Position numbers and translations under genes: made by a program. A stretch of DNA of 64,000 bases from CAXBBB01 sp963841855 (GTDB lineage: Bacteria > Bacteroidota > Rhodothermia > Rhodothermales > BA12). The DNA lies in NCBI GenBank assembly GCA_963841855.1, contig CAWJEJ010000004.1:727168-791167 (forward strand), written 5' to 3'. The notes under the pieces were generated by a model, which saw nothing but the letters and a program-made list of their open reading frames with translations, searched no databases and had not been told where the DNA came from. Position 1 is the first letter of the stretch, and the number at the start of each line of letters is the position of its first letter. This document shows positions 46,201-55,466 of this stretch, piece after piece.

Positions 46201-47488
46201 CATTCTCGACCTTCGAACAGTCATTAGTGATGAAGACGACAACTTATTATTTAACATAGCCAATGTAACCACAAACTCTGGCAGCAATGCGATCACCAGC
46301 ATCAATGGTTTTGAATTAACTTATTCAACTACAAGTTTAAACAACATAGACACAATTACTGTAATAGTACCTGACGCAGGCGGAGAGAGTGCAACAGTAA
46401 AAATTATAGTCAAAAACAACCGAGATATTAATATCGATGCCGGCACTAATCAATTCATTCAATCAATTAGCACCTATTTATCCGCATCTTCTCCAACAAC
46501 TGGCGATAAAGGTTATTGGTCTCCTGTGGTTGGTTTAACGTTCGCAGATAGGAATAACTCTACAACTCAAGTCACTGGTTTTAAACCAGAAAACAGTCCT
46601 TATAATCTAGTATGGAATGTTGAAAAAGGAGAAACCACTTACCAGGACACCGTTCAAATTTTTGTTCAAAATGTAGGCCCCAAAACTATTGTAACGGCTA
46701 GAAACTTTATAATTAACACTAAGTCAATCGAAATAAATTTTGATTCACTAGTAAACGACCCCAATCAAAACTTGGCAAGTATTAAAATAGTCACACCGTT
46801 CGTGAAGCTAGAATCCAATGTGATTGAAATAGACAACGAACGCTTAAAAATCAAAATTGACTTAACAAAGAGCGGCATAAGTTTAAATACCAATCTCATT
46901 GATTCACTCGAATATGAAATCTGTGATGAATTTAATGAATGCGCAAGAGGCTACATTAAAGTATCAAGAGAGGGTGTTCTTGTACCTCAAAATTTTATAG
47001 AAACCATTTATACTGGAACAGTATATAACTTCATCAGCCAAAACGAAGATAACTTAAATAGTAACTTCTTTTTTGATGTAGTAGTTGATTCCCTTAATTC
47101 AACTTCAGAAATTATTTCAACCACGTTCACAATAGTAAATGACAACCAGACTAGTAGTGAAGGAGTGTTGTACAGAACTGGTGATAGCTTCGAACAATTG
47201 TTTAAAAATCACATCGAACGTATTCAAGTAGTAATTTTTAACCGATGGGGAGATATGATTAAAAAGTATGAAGATTATTATGGCGGTCAAGCATATATTA
47301 AAGCATTAAACAAGGGTGATTCCATCAATGAAAATGGTGTGATTGATAAATCCACCGTGTGGAGAGGAAAAAGTAAAAATGAAGACAAATTACTTCCAGG
47401 TACTTATTATTATTACATCCAACTAATCAACAAAGACCAAGCGAAAGAAAACTACACTGCAAACGGGTTTATCGAGTTACGCAATTAA
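43271..47488 (+). CDS. Large surface adhesin with repeated modules and gliding-type (T9SS type B) sorting domain
   Basis: Intact, 1405 residues. Signal peptide MTIRILSIVFLSLLVNYVNG; a jelly-roll-like domain (about 25-215); five 75-residue A modules (CDxxTLPTITGTNLTGNQAF, YSAxNGLG, TSGTYFIFDSTT, PSCKSEESFVV) and two 90-residue B modules (NPSTCGAKDGAISLSG, GNYSWSFTTNLNETITG) ordered A-B-A-A-A-B-A (about 298-880); cadherin-like domains (about 880-1060); and a type-B C-terminal domain ending IQVVIFNRWGDMIKKYEDYY ... GTYYYYIQLINKDQ ... NGFIELRN. Each A module has conserved cysteines that may form a disulfide. T9SS export and surface attachment are inferred. Ligand unknown. Confidence 0.85.
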   Translation: MTIRILSIVFLSLLVNYVNGQLTSCTVTDVINEHNENLIIDPDFNAGSFNSFNYDSSAYQQWDEVAFTNPGDLTITDNANKLNAAFSPWKGYNDNGNFLAIDGSVSIPGMFWEQKIAMETNHWYFFEVYVMTVNNVSGDLSGLANFQFKINDTIDFPRTFTTPATVGEWQLFADSIYYTGATGDVFFQIWNTVGGDFVNGNDFAIDHLRLRKRCNQAVNNTPTPVLPAEVSLCSSASSVSIQDFNLTCSDPTLEFLWSNGSTSCSTTVSAEQPLALCIQKDGGCINSALMQVIIDTTAPIINPSLDTSACNSYTLPTISGTKLSGNEAYYTASNGLGIKFNAGDTISTSTTLFIFDSTITTPSCKSEESLVIDVYDTPVFATLTVNPSTCGAKDGAISLSGLTAGNYSWSFTTNLNETITGTSLITGQLLLSDSLIAGTYTNISVTSDQGCIYSVSSDTLIDPAAPLVDAISDTVVCNTFIFPAITGTNLTGNQAFYSATNGLGASFNTADTLTTSGTYFIFDSTTATPSCKSEESFVVTINQTPNVNDITDVVSCDSYTLLTITGTNLTGNQAFYSASNGLGTRFDTADTLTTGGTYFIFDSTSSIPSCSDEVSFVVTITPTPTVNDIADVVMCDVINYTLPTITGTNLSGNEAYYSANNGLGIKFNAGDTISTSTTLFIFDSTTTTPSCKSEESLVIDIYDTPVFTAVTTNPSTCGAKDGAISLSGLTAGNYSWSFTTNLNETITGTSLITGQLLLSDSLTAGTYTNISVTSEQGCIYSVSSVTLTDPSAPLIDEILDVVTCDNFTLPTITGTNLTGNQAFYSAANGLGTMFTTGDILTTSGTYFIFDSTTANPSCKSEQSFVVEINNLAINLVNDSVTLIAGKVVNIDVLKNDNILGTISSLSIVSESPNYTAATILDSAINYVSKNGEKGIVNVQYSVSNECGSDTAVISINIKNTPPSASDTTITLANQTSFILDLRTVISDEDDNLLFNIANVTTNSGSNAITSINGFELTYSTTSLNNIDTITVIVPDAGGESATVKIIVKNNRDINIDAGTNQFIQSISTYLSASSPTTGDKGYWSPVVGLTFADRNNSTTQVTGFKPENSPYNLVWNVEKGETTYQDTVQIFVQNVGPKTIVTARNFIINTKSIEINFDSLVNDPNQNLASIKIVTPFVKLESNVIEIDNERLKIKIDLTKSGISLNTNLIDSLEYEICDEFNECARGYIKVSREGVLVPQNFIETIYTGTVYNFISQNEDNLNSNFFFDVVVDSLNSTSEIISTTFTIVNDNQTSSEGVLYRTGDSFEQLFKNHIERIQVVIFNRWGDMIKKYEDYYGGQAYIKALNKGDSINENGVIDKSTVWRGKSKNEDKLLPGTYYYYIQLINKDQAKENYTANGFIELRN
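44173..45650 (+). repeat. Near-identical internal duplication in the adhesin gene
   Basis: The A-B unit at about 44,173-44,660 recurs at about 45,166-45,650 with only scattered differences; a run of more than 100 bp around GGTAATTATAGCTGGTCATT is identical. The single A modules between them are more divergent. Confidence 0.75.
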
Positions 47489-47529
47489 ATTTATATTGAC
47501 AGAGTACCTGTTAGCTACTCATTATTTTA

Positions 47530-47559
47530 TTGTACAATGAAACTTAATTAGTAACTTCG
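47530..47559 (+). promoter_or_regulatory. Probable promoter of queA
   Basis: TTG, a 19-bp spacer and TAACTTCG (one mismatch to TANNTTTG), 35 bp before the start codon. Confidence 0.5.
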
Positions 47560-47593
47560 CGACTTCGTTTAATACCGTAATATTAAATTACAT

Positions 47594-48640
47594 ATGAAAT
47601 TATCACAATTCAAATTCAACTTACCAGAAAATCTACTAGCTGAATATCCAGCAGAAAATCGTGACGAATCACGAATGATTGTTGTTCACAAAGATACTGG
47701 TAAGATAGAACATAAAATATTTAAAGACATTGTCGACTACTTTGGTGAAGGCGATACGTTTATCGTAAATGACACAAAAGTTTTTCCAGCACGTCTTTAT
47801 GGAAACAAAGAAAAAACAGGCGCTAAAATAGAAGTTTTTCTTTTAAGAGAACTTAACCCAGAAATGCATTTATGGGATGTTTTAGTTGATCCTGCTAGAA
47901 AAATAAGAGTTGGTAACAAGCTTTACTTTGGCGATAGCGACTTAGTTGCTGAAGTAATTGACAACACAACTTCTAGAGGTAGAACTATCCGATTTTTATT
48001 CGATGGTGACGATGCTGAATTTTACAAAACAATTAATGAATTAGGAGAAACTCCATTACCAAAATACATCAAAAGAGGTGTGGAAGAGTCTGACAAAGAC
48101 CGTTATCAAACTGTATATGCGAAAAATGTTGGAGCTGTAGCGGCACCAACTGCAGGTCTTCACTTTACTCCTCAAGTATTAAAAAGACTTGAAATCAACG
48201 GTGTCGAAATGGCAAACCTTACACTACATGTTGGACTAGGTACATTCCGCCAAGTTGATGTAGAAGACTTAACAAAGCATAAAATGGACTCTGAGCACAT
48301 CATCATTCCTGATGAAACAGCTGACAAAGTGAACAGAGCTTTGGATAACAAAAAAAGAGTTTGTGCTATTGGAACAACTTCTATGCGATCAATAGAATCT
48401 TCTGTTTCTGCGAACAACAGATTAAAATCTACTGAAAAGTGGACTGATCGTTTTATTTTCCCTCCTTACGAGTTCAAAATTGCTAATGCCTTATTAACTA
48501 ACCTTCATACACCTGAGTCAACATTGTTAATGATGGCGTGTGCATTTGGTGGTTACGACTTAGTAATGGAAGCTTACGAACAAGCAGTGAAAGAAAAATA
48601 CAGATTCTTCAGTTATGGAGACTGTATGTTAATCATCTAA
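47594..48640 (+). CDS. queA: S-adenosylmethionine:tRNA ribosyltransferase-isomerase
   Basis: An intact 348-residue enzyme of usual length. It starts MKLSQFKFNLPENLLAEYPA, has FIVNDTKVFPARLYGNK, NVGAVAAPTAGLHFTPQ, the LTLHVGLGTFRQV segment, AIGTTSMRSIES and NALLTNLHTPESTLLMMACA. QueA transfers the ribosyl part of SAM to preQ1 in tRNA anticodons, giving epoxyqueuosine. It carries a candidate promoter of its own and is followed by a terminator before ispD. Confidence 0.95.
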   Translation: MKLSQFKFNLPENLLAEYPAENRDESRMIVVHKDTGKIEHKIFKDIVDYFGEGDTFIVNDTKVFPARLYGNKEKTGAKIEVFLLRELNPEMHLWDVLVDPARKIRVGNKLYFGDSDLVAEVIDNTTSRGRTIRFLFDGDDAEFYKTINELGETPLPKYIKRGVEESDKDRYQTVYAKNVGAVAAPTAGLHFTPQVLKRLEINGVEMANLTLHVGLGTFRQVDVEDLTKHKMDSEHIIIPDETADKVNRALDNKKRVCAIGTTSMRSIESSVSANNRLKSTEKWTDRFIFPPYEFKIANALLTNLHTPESTLLMMACAFGGYDLVMEAYEQAVKEKYRFFSYGDCMLII

Positions 48641-48648
48641 TTTAAATT

Positions 48649-48686
48649 CAATCGCGACAAGCAAACTTGTCGCGATTGTTGTTTTT
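48649..48686 (+). terminator. Rho-independent terminator after queA
   Basis: CAATCGCGACAAG pairs perfectly with CTTGTCGCGATTG across a four-base loop; TTGTTTTT follows. The ispD start lies only 3 bp after the T-run. Confidence 0.88.
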
Positions 48687-48688
48687 AT

Positions 48689-49375
48689 ATGAACCGATAT
48701 GCAATTATAGTAGCAGGTGGAATCGGTTCCAGAATGGGAGCCTCCAGACCTAAGCAGTTTTTACAGCTTGGTGCAACAAACCTATCTTAGTGCACACCAT
48801 CGAAAAATTTTTAGCTATCCCCAATATTCAAATTATTCTTACTTTACCTAGAGATCATTTTGAAACTTGGAATAGCATACAACTAAACTATTTACCAAAC
48901 GCACTTTAATCACAGTGGTTGAAGGTGGTGAAACACGATTTCACTCCGTTAAAAAGGGTTAAACCAAATTGAAGAACAAAGACTAGCTTGGTGGCTGTTC
49001 ACGATGCAGTTCGTCCATTAATTAAGGTAGAAACAATTAGAAGCTAGCTTTGAAACAGCAGAAAAACACAATTCAGCAGTAGTAAGTGTTCCGTTAAAAG
49101 ATTCGATAAGAAAAGTCGTTGGCACGAAAAACAATTCTGAAACACCGTGAAGATTTCAGATTGATTCAAACGCCTCAAACCTTTAACGCTACTTTACTTA
49201 TTCAGTGCTTATAACCAAACTTATCAAGCCACTTTTACTGATGATGCAAGTGTTTTTGAAGCTAGGGGAACATGAAATAAAACTAATAGAAGGTGATTAT
49301 TCTAATATTAAAATCACTACTAAGGAAGATTTATTCTTTGCAGAAGCTTTTCTGGCCAACGAATCACAGTTATAG
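48689..49375 (+). pseudogene. ispD: 2-C-methyl-D-erythritol 4-phosphate cytidylyltransferase, many frameshifts
   Basis: Pieces in three frames follow the IspD order: MNRYAIIVAGGIGSRMGASR, PKQFLQLG, KPILVHTIEKFLAI, VVEGGETRFHSVK, VAVHDAVRPLI, SVPLKDSIRKVV, EDFRLIQTPQTFNA, TDDASVFEA, IKLIEGDYSNIKITTKEDL. Total about 228 residues, the normal length. The enzyme activates methylerythritol phosphate with CTP. At least six breaks occur; since the gene is essential where the MEP pathway is used and ispH next door is broken similarly, I suspect poor local sequence quality rather than loss. Confidence 0.75.
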
Positions 49376-49420
49376 TTAAACAACATTTATTACCTTTAAC
49401 TGTTAAGTTACAGTTATCGC

Positions 49421-50604
49421 ATGAAAAAGTTTGAGATTCCTACATTTTACAAAAGTCCTATTATTTCTTCAATCAAAGAAAAAGGACGGGATGCGGATAA
49501 AATGAAGAAAGATTTCGAACCAACAGTGCTGGATTTTGGACCTGTTCGCTTTTTGATTGCTCGTCACTTTGGTTTTTGTTATGGTGTTGAAAATGCTATA
49601 GAAATCATTTACAACATCATTCAAGAACATCAAGGGTAAAAACATCTACCTGCTAAGTGAAATGATTCACAACCCACAAGTGAATCAAGACTTACAAGAA
49701 GAAGGCATTCAGTTTATCATGGATACACAGGGTAACCAATTAATCGCATTGGGACAGCTATTTCTTCTGACGACATTGTGGTAATTCCTGCATTTGGCAC
49801 AACAATAGAAATAGAAAACTTACTTGTTGAAAAAGGAATTCAGATTGAAAAGTACAATACCACTTGTCCTTTTGTGGAGCGCGTTTGGAAAAAATCAGAA
49901 AAGCTTAGGGCTAGATAACTTCACAATAGTCATTCATGGTAAAAAAAACCACGAAGAAACACGTGCTACTTTTCTCATAGTCAAACAAAATGGTCATGCT
50001 ATAGTCATTCAAAATATGGCTGAAGCAAAACTATTAGGGGAATTTATCACAGGAGAAAAATCAAAAGTGATTTTTACAAAACCTTTAAAGACCGATTTTC
50101 AGAAGGTTTTGACCCGATATTCACTTACAGAATTTAGGTGTAGTTAACCAAACTACCATGTTAGCAACCGACACACAAGAAATTGCTGATTATTTAAAAG
50201 TCAATTACATCTAACATTGAAAAAGGAAGTTTTGCTGACACACGAGACACGCTTTGCTACGCCACTTCTGATAACCAAAACGCAGTATATGGACTACTGA
50301 AACACTCCGCTGACCTTGCTATTGTTGTTGGCGGTTACAATAGCTCCAACACCTCACATTTAGTGGAATTATGTGAGGAAAAACTGACCACCTTCCACAT
50401 TTCCGGAGCCGATAAAATTATTTCTAACACAGCAATTAGCCACTTTAAGTTTAGAACAAAGGAGGAATTAATCACAAAAAATTATTTTCCTAATCAAACC
50501 ACAAGTTACTATTTCTACTTACCAGTGGTGCTTCTTGCCCAGATGCCACGGTGGATGAAGTAATTCAAAAAATCGTTTCTTTTTATAAAATACATAATGC
50601 ATAG
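49421..50604 (+). pseudogene. ispH: 4-hydroxy-3-methylbut-2-enyl diphosphate reductase, long form, several frameshifts
   Basis: About 394 residues when joined. An N-terminal extension of some 50 residues (MKKFEIPTFYKSPIISSIKE) precedes the reductase core: ARHFGFCYGVENAIE (first cluster Cys), LLSEMIHNPQVNQDL, TTCPFVERVWKKS (second Cys), VIHGKKNHEET, VVGGYNSSNTSHL, and SGASCPDATVDEVI at the end (third Cys). IspH makes IPP and DMAPP, the last MEP step. The extended form is usual in part of the Bacteroidota. Breaks near 49,640, 49,745, 49,910, 50,130, 50,215 and 50,510. It follows ispD by 45 bp. Confidence 0.8.
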
Positions 50605-50637
50605 AAATAGCTCTCTCTTCAATATAAAGACATAAAA

Positions 50638-50667
50638 AAACTCACGCTACATTAGTAACGTGAGTTT
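50638..50667. terminator. Bidirectional terminator between ispH and atpC
   Basis: AAACTCACG pairs with CGTGAGTTT; A-run on the left and a T-rich tail (TATATTTTTTT) on the right allow stops on both strands between the two converging genes. Confidence 0.82.
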
Positions 50668-50690
50668 ATATTTTTTTATACGTAAAAATC

Positions 50691-50942
50691 TTATTCAGCT
50701 ACTACGCTTTCTGCTAACACAGTTATTTTATTTTCTAACACTTCAACCACACCACCAGATATTTGAACAGTTTTAGTTTCACCACTAGCTGTCAACACCG
50801 TTACTTGACCATCTCCTAAAGAAGAAATCAAGTTAGCATGGTTATTTAAAACCTGAAAAGAACCGTCACTCCCAGGAAGTTTCACCGAAGTAATTTCTCC
50901 ACTTAGAACCGTCTTATCAGGTGTTATGATATCAATATTCAT
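50691..50942 (-). CDS. atpC: ATP synthase F1 epsilon subunit (short form)
   Basis: An 83-residue protein with the epsilon beta-sandwich: MNIDIITPDKTVLSGEITSV, LPGSDGSFQVLNNHANLIS, VEVLENKITVLAESV. The C-terminal helical hairpin of longer epsilon subunits is lacking, as usual in Bacteroidota. It follows atpD by 8 bp. The other ATP synthase genes are elsewhere. Confidence 0.92.
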   Translation of the reverse strand: MNIDIITPDKTVLSGEITSVKLPGSDGSFQVLNNHANLISSLGDGQVTVLTASGETKTVQISGGVVEVLENKITVLAESVVAE

Positions 50943-50950
50943 ATGTGAAT

Positions 50951-52460
50951 TTATTTAGCTTCAGCTAACATTTTCTCACCAGCTGCTATCACTTGGTCAA
51001 TACTTCCTTTCAAGTTAAATGCTGCTTCTGGGTATTTATCATACTTACCATCCATCACATCATTGAAAGAAGAAATAGTATCTTTAATATCTACTAACTC
51101 ACCTTTCAAGACCTGTAAATTGTTCTGCAACGTGGAAAGGCTGAGACAAGAATCTTTCCACTCTTCTTGCTCTGTGTACAACCAACTTATCTTCTTCAGA
51201 AAGTTCGTCCATACCAAGGATTGCAATAATATCTTGAAGTTCTTTATAGCGTTGTAAGTAATTCTTTTACTCGTTGTGCACAACCATAATGCTCTTCACC
51301 TAAAATTTCAGGTTTCAAGATTTGAGAAGTAGAATCCAACGGATCTCACCGCTGGATAAATTCCTTTTTCAGCAATTTTACGAGAAAGTACTGTTGTAGC
51401 ATCTAAGTGAGCAAACGTTGTTGCAGGAGCAGGGTCAGTTAAATCATCGGCAGGTACATAAACAGCTTGTACCGATGTAATAGAACCTCTTTTTGTAGAA
51501 GTAATACGCTCTTGCATTGCTCCCATTTCAGTAGCCAATGTTGGTTGGTAACCTACTGCTGACGGCATACGACCTAACAAAGCCGAAACCTCAGAACCTG
51601 CTTGTGTAAATCGGAAAATGTTATCGATAAAGAAAAGAATATCTTTTCCTTCACCTTCACCATCTCCATCACGGAAATATTCAGCAATTGTCAAACCTGA
51701 CAAGGCCACTCTAGCACGCGCACCTGGAGGCTCGTTCATTTGACCGAACACCAATGTAGCTTGTGACTTTAATAATTCTTTTTCATCAACTTTAGAAAGA
51801 TCCCATCCACCTTCTTCCATCGACTTCACGAATTCTTCACCGTATTTGATAACGCCAGACTCAATCATCTCACGAAGCAAATCGTTTCCTTCACGAGTTC
51901 TTTCACCAACACCAGCAAATACGGACAAACCTTCGTATGCTTTAGCGATGTTGTTGATCAATTCCATGATCAATACTGTTTTACCAACACCAGCACCACC
52001 AAACAAACCAATTTTACCACCTTTAGAATAAGGCTCTAATAGGTCAATTACTTTAATACCTGTAAAAAGCACTTCTGATGAAGTAGACAAATCCTCAAAT
52101 TTAGGAGCATCTCTGTGAATAGACATTCTAGATTTAGCAACTGGCTGACGAATTCCGTCAATAGCTTCACCAACAACGTTGAATAAACGACCGTTGATTT
52201 CTTCACCAACAGGCATCGTGATAGGAGAACCTAAGTCAGTAACGACTGTTCCTCTAGTAAGTCCTTCAGTACCTTCCATTGAGATAGCTCTGATTCTATC
52301 TTCACCAAGGTGCTGTTGACACTCTAAAATAATTCGTTTGACCGTTCTCTTTAACTACTTCTAACGCATTAAGAATTTCAGGTAAAATCATCCCTTCCGC
52401 TTCGAAACTTACGTCAACTACGGGACCGATAACCTGTGTTATTTTGCCTTGATTTGCCAT
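50951..52460 (-). CDS. atpD: ATP synthase F1 beta subunit, frameshifted
   Basis: About 503 residues when joined. Start MANQGKITQVIGPVVDVSFE, a frame change near 52,330, then GEEINGRLFNVVGEAIDGI, Walker A GGAGVGKTVLIMELI, GERTREGNDLLREM, FFIDNIFRFTQAGSEVS (Walker B), PSAVGYQPTLATEMG, then breaks near 51,320, 51,285 and 51,140. Past the first of these VDPLDSTSQILKPEI can be read once one G is dropped. The C-terminal piece ends FNLKGSIDQVIAAGEKMLAE. It is the catalytic subunit of the F-type ATPase. In such an essential gene the breaks must be errors in the sequence. Confidence 0.92.
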
Positions 52461-52508
52461 TTTTATACTAAATAATTAACCGATATTACTGTTCTAATAA
52501 TTAGGCTG

Positions 52509-52539
52509 CAAAACTAGGGCTATTATTCCCATTATCCAA
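52509..52539 (-). promoter_or_regulatory. Promoter of atpD-atpC
   Basis: TTG (52,537-52,539), a 20-bp spacer and TAGTTTTG (52,509-52,516) match the Bacteroidota consensus exactly, leaving a 5' leader of about 40 nt before the atpD start. Confidence 0.78.
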
Positions 52540-52620
52540 GTAATGAAAACAAATATCACCTACATTTCACCCATGATTTGTCACAGCCAAATTTCTAACT
52601 ATCATCACTTAATAACTCTC

Positions 52621-54125
52621 TCACTTATTTAGAACTATTCGAAAAGTAGTGCCTTGATTTGGATTGGAGTTTTTTACATAAATTTTTCCTTTATGATAAT
52701 TCTCTATAATTCGTTTAACCAGAGAAAGCCCAAGCCCCCATCCTCTTTGTTTGGTTGTAAACCCAGGTTTAAAAACCGTTTTAAATTTTGATTTTGGAAT
52801 CCCCTTACCAGAATCTGTAATATCTAATACAATTTTATTCTTTGAACTAATTATTTGAAAATCTATCACTCCTTTACCATCCATCGCGTCAACAGCATTT
52901 TTTGTGATATTTTCTATCACCCACTCAAACAAGGGAATATTCACCAAACCAATTGCCTGCTCATCTCCTGAAACCGTTATATTCACCTGTTTCGAGATTC
53001 TTGCCTGCAAATAATTTACAGCGCTCCGCTCACAATTTCGACAACTGACACAGGTTCAAGCTTCGGTGAAGAACCGATTTTTGAAAATCGGTCAGTAATA
53101 GTCTCAAGCCGTTTAATATCTTGTTTCATTTCACTAAAAGAGGCTTCAGCCCCATACTTATCTTCTAACAACTCTATCCAAGCAATTAGTGAGGAAATAG
53201 GTGTTCCCAATTGGTGAGCAGTTTCTTTGGACATACCTACCCAAACTTGATTTTGTTCTGCCTTTCTTGATAAAGAAAAAAGAAAGTAAGAAAGTATTAC
53301 AAATAGCCCTACCGCTGAAAACTGAATGTAGGGATAATATTTTAACTGTGTTAAAATATGCGAATTTTGATATAGTATATAATTCACAACCCCATCCGAA
53401 AGTTCGACTGGAATAGGCTCGTTCTGTGACAACATCAATTCAATATTATTTCTTAAAAATGCCTCAGTAACACTACCCTTTGAATCTAAATTACCATAAG
53501 CAATCACTTTTTGAAAAGTACTATCTACATAAATAACGGGAACAGAAGCCGAATTTGTTACAACCTCACTAATAAAGGAACTTATAATGTTATCCAATAC
53601 TACTTTTAGCTCTGAAAAAAGTTTGGAGTCTTTATAATACAGATAGTTTTTAGTTTTGTTAAGAATATTAATTTCAATAGGCGGGTAAGTTTCTGCCATT
53701 GATTTCAACTCTTTTTTTAAATACTCATTATCATTCGATTTTAAAGGATCTAAATTTCTTGATGAAATAATCTCTCCTTTTTCATCCGTTAAAATAACGG
53801 GTACGGTTTCATTATTTTTTATCACCTCAAAAATGAAACTCACGTCTTCATTACCTCTCAGGGTAGTAAGTTTTTTCATCCCATTAGCCCACAACTCTCC
53901 TTTTTTCCGCTCTTCGTGTTCAAGTTTTTCAAACAAATCGTTAGTATATTTTACTAACTCAGCCTTTTCCCTAATTGCTTGAGCCCACAAAACTGCTTTT
54001 TTTCGTTCATCATTGGAAATGTTTTGAACTAAATTATTGGTGTAATAGAATGAAAAGCCAACTATTAACATAGCTATCACCCCTAATAAAACTTTCCAGA
54101 GCTGTTTCTTATAATAAATATTCAC
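52621..54125 (-). CDS. Sensor histidine kinase with a duplicated extracytoplasmic module, one frameshift
   Basis: About 500 residues when joined across the break near 53,013. TM1 near residues 10-30; periplasmic part of about 230 residues; TM2 near 262-283 (FSAVGLFVILSYFLFSL); H-box KETAHQLGTPISSLIAW (phospho-His near 303); N-box WVIENITKNAVDAM; G1 DSGKGIP; G2 GWGLGLSLVKRIIE. The outer part holds two similar units: NNETVPVILTDEKGEIIS...NLD...YKDSKLFSELK and NSASVPVIYVDSTFQKVI...NLD...YQNSHILTQLK, besides repeated ERKK..LWA helices near the membrane. No response regulator is adjacent. Ligand unknown. Confidence 0.8.
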
Positions 54126-54173
54126 GTAAACGTTTTTTTAAATATAAAGCTTTAAATTTTAACGATTTGAAGC

Positions 54174-54181
54174 TATTTTTG
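54174..54181 (+). promoter_or_regulatory. Possible -7 element of hemA
   Basis: TATTTTTG fits TANNTTTG and lies 17 bp before the ATG; the -33 position reads TTT rather than TTG. Confidence 0.38.
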
Positions 54182-54198
54182 CAAACTAATTAATTTCA

Positions 54199-55466
54199 AT
54201 GGTTACAGGAACATTTAGAGGACTCACTCTTAACTACAAACATGCCGCTATCGCTATTCGTGAGCAGATTGCTATGAATGAAGACGAGAGTATTCGATTC
54301 TTAGCTGATGCTAAAGAAATACTAAATCCAACAGAATTATTTATTCTATCCACCTGCAACCGTACTGAAATTTATTACTCTTCACCAGAAAACTTAGATG
54401 ATGAACTCATCAAATTATTAAGTATTCAAAAAGAAATAAATTCATCATTGGCTCACGCTAACTTTATTTCTACCGGCAACCAAAACGAAACTATTACTCA
54501 TTTATTTCGCGTAGCTCTTGGCTTAGAGTCACAGGTTGTAGGTGATTTACAAATTATTAATCAAGTAAAAAAAGCATACCAATGGACTGCAGATAAAGAA
54601 TTGGCTGGCCCATTTCTTCATCGGCTTTTACACAGTATTTTTTATTCTAACAAACGAGTTGTTCAAGAAACTGCCTTTAGAGATGGTGCAGCCTCTGTTT
54701 CTTACGCATCTGTTGAGTTAATTAATCAATTAGCCTCTTCAATCAGAGATCCAAAAATACTAGTTCTTGGATTAGGTGAAATGGGTATAGCTATATGTGA
54801 CAACCTGCGCGACTCTGAGCTTTAACAAGGTAACTATTGCCAATAGAACGAAAGACAAAGCTATCGCCTTGGCAGAAAAAACAGGGTTTAATTATTCAGA
54901 ATTAGTCAACTTACCTAACCTTCTATCGAACCATGATATAATTATTTCATCAATTAATAGCTAGCTCACCAATTATTACAAGTGAGTTAATTCAAAAAAT
55001 TGATTTGCATTCTCACAAATATTTTATTGATATAGCTGTACCAAGGAGCATTGAAGAAAATATTGACAAAAACACCGGTATAGTACTTTATAATATTGAC
55101 GAGATTCAAAACAGGGCTAGTAAGGCACTTGAAAAAAGAATTGAAGCCATCCCACACGTAGAGGTAATTGTGGCAGAATCTATTGTTGAATTTAATGATT
55201 GGAGTCGAGAATTTGAAGTCTCTCCAACGATTCAAAAATTCAAAAATGCATTAGAAGAAATCCGAAAGGAAGAAATCAATCGGCATTTAAAGGATTTGGA
55301 TATAAAGGATTTGGAAAAAATTGAGTTAATCACAAAAAACATCACTCAAAAGATAATCAAACTACCTGTCTTACAGTTGAAGGCTGCCTGCAAGCGCGGT
55401 GAAGCTGAAAATTTAATTGGAGTGTTGAGCGATTTATTTAATTTATCTAAAGAGGAGGTTAACTAA
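54199..55466 (+). CDS. hemA: Glutamyl-tRNA reductase, frameshifted
   Basis: About 420 residues when joined. Catalytic part with ILSTCNRTEIYY (active-site Cys near residue 52), LFRVALGLESQVVGDLQI (conserved GLxSxxxGxxQI), then the NADPH domain ILVLGLGEMGIAICDNL and, after a break near 54,822, KVTIANRTKDKAIALAEK; after another near 54,960, FIDIAVPRSIEENI and the dimerisation helix LQLKAACKRGEAENLIGVL. The enzyme reduces Glu-tRNA to glutamate semialdehyde, starting heme synthesis by the C5 route. Divergent from the sensor kinase. The two breaks look like sequence errors. Confidence 0.9.

Noticed and set aside
48689..50604. Loss of the MEP isoprenoid pathway through decay of ispD and ispH
   Set aside because: Neighbouring atpD is damaged the same way and cannot be dispensable; local sequence error explains all three better.
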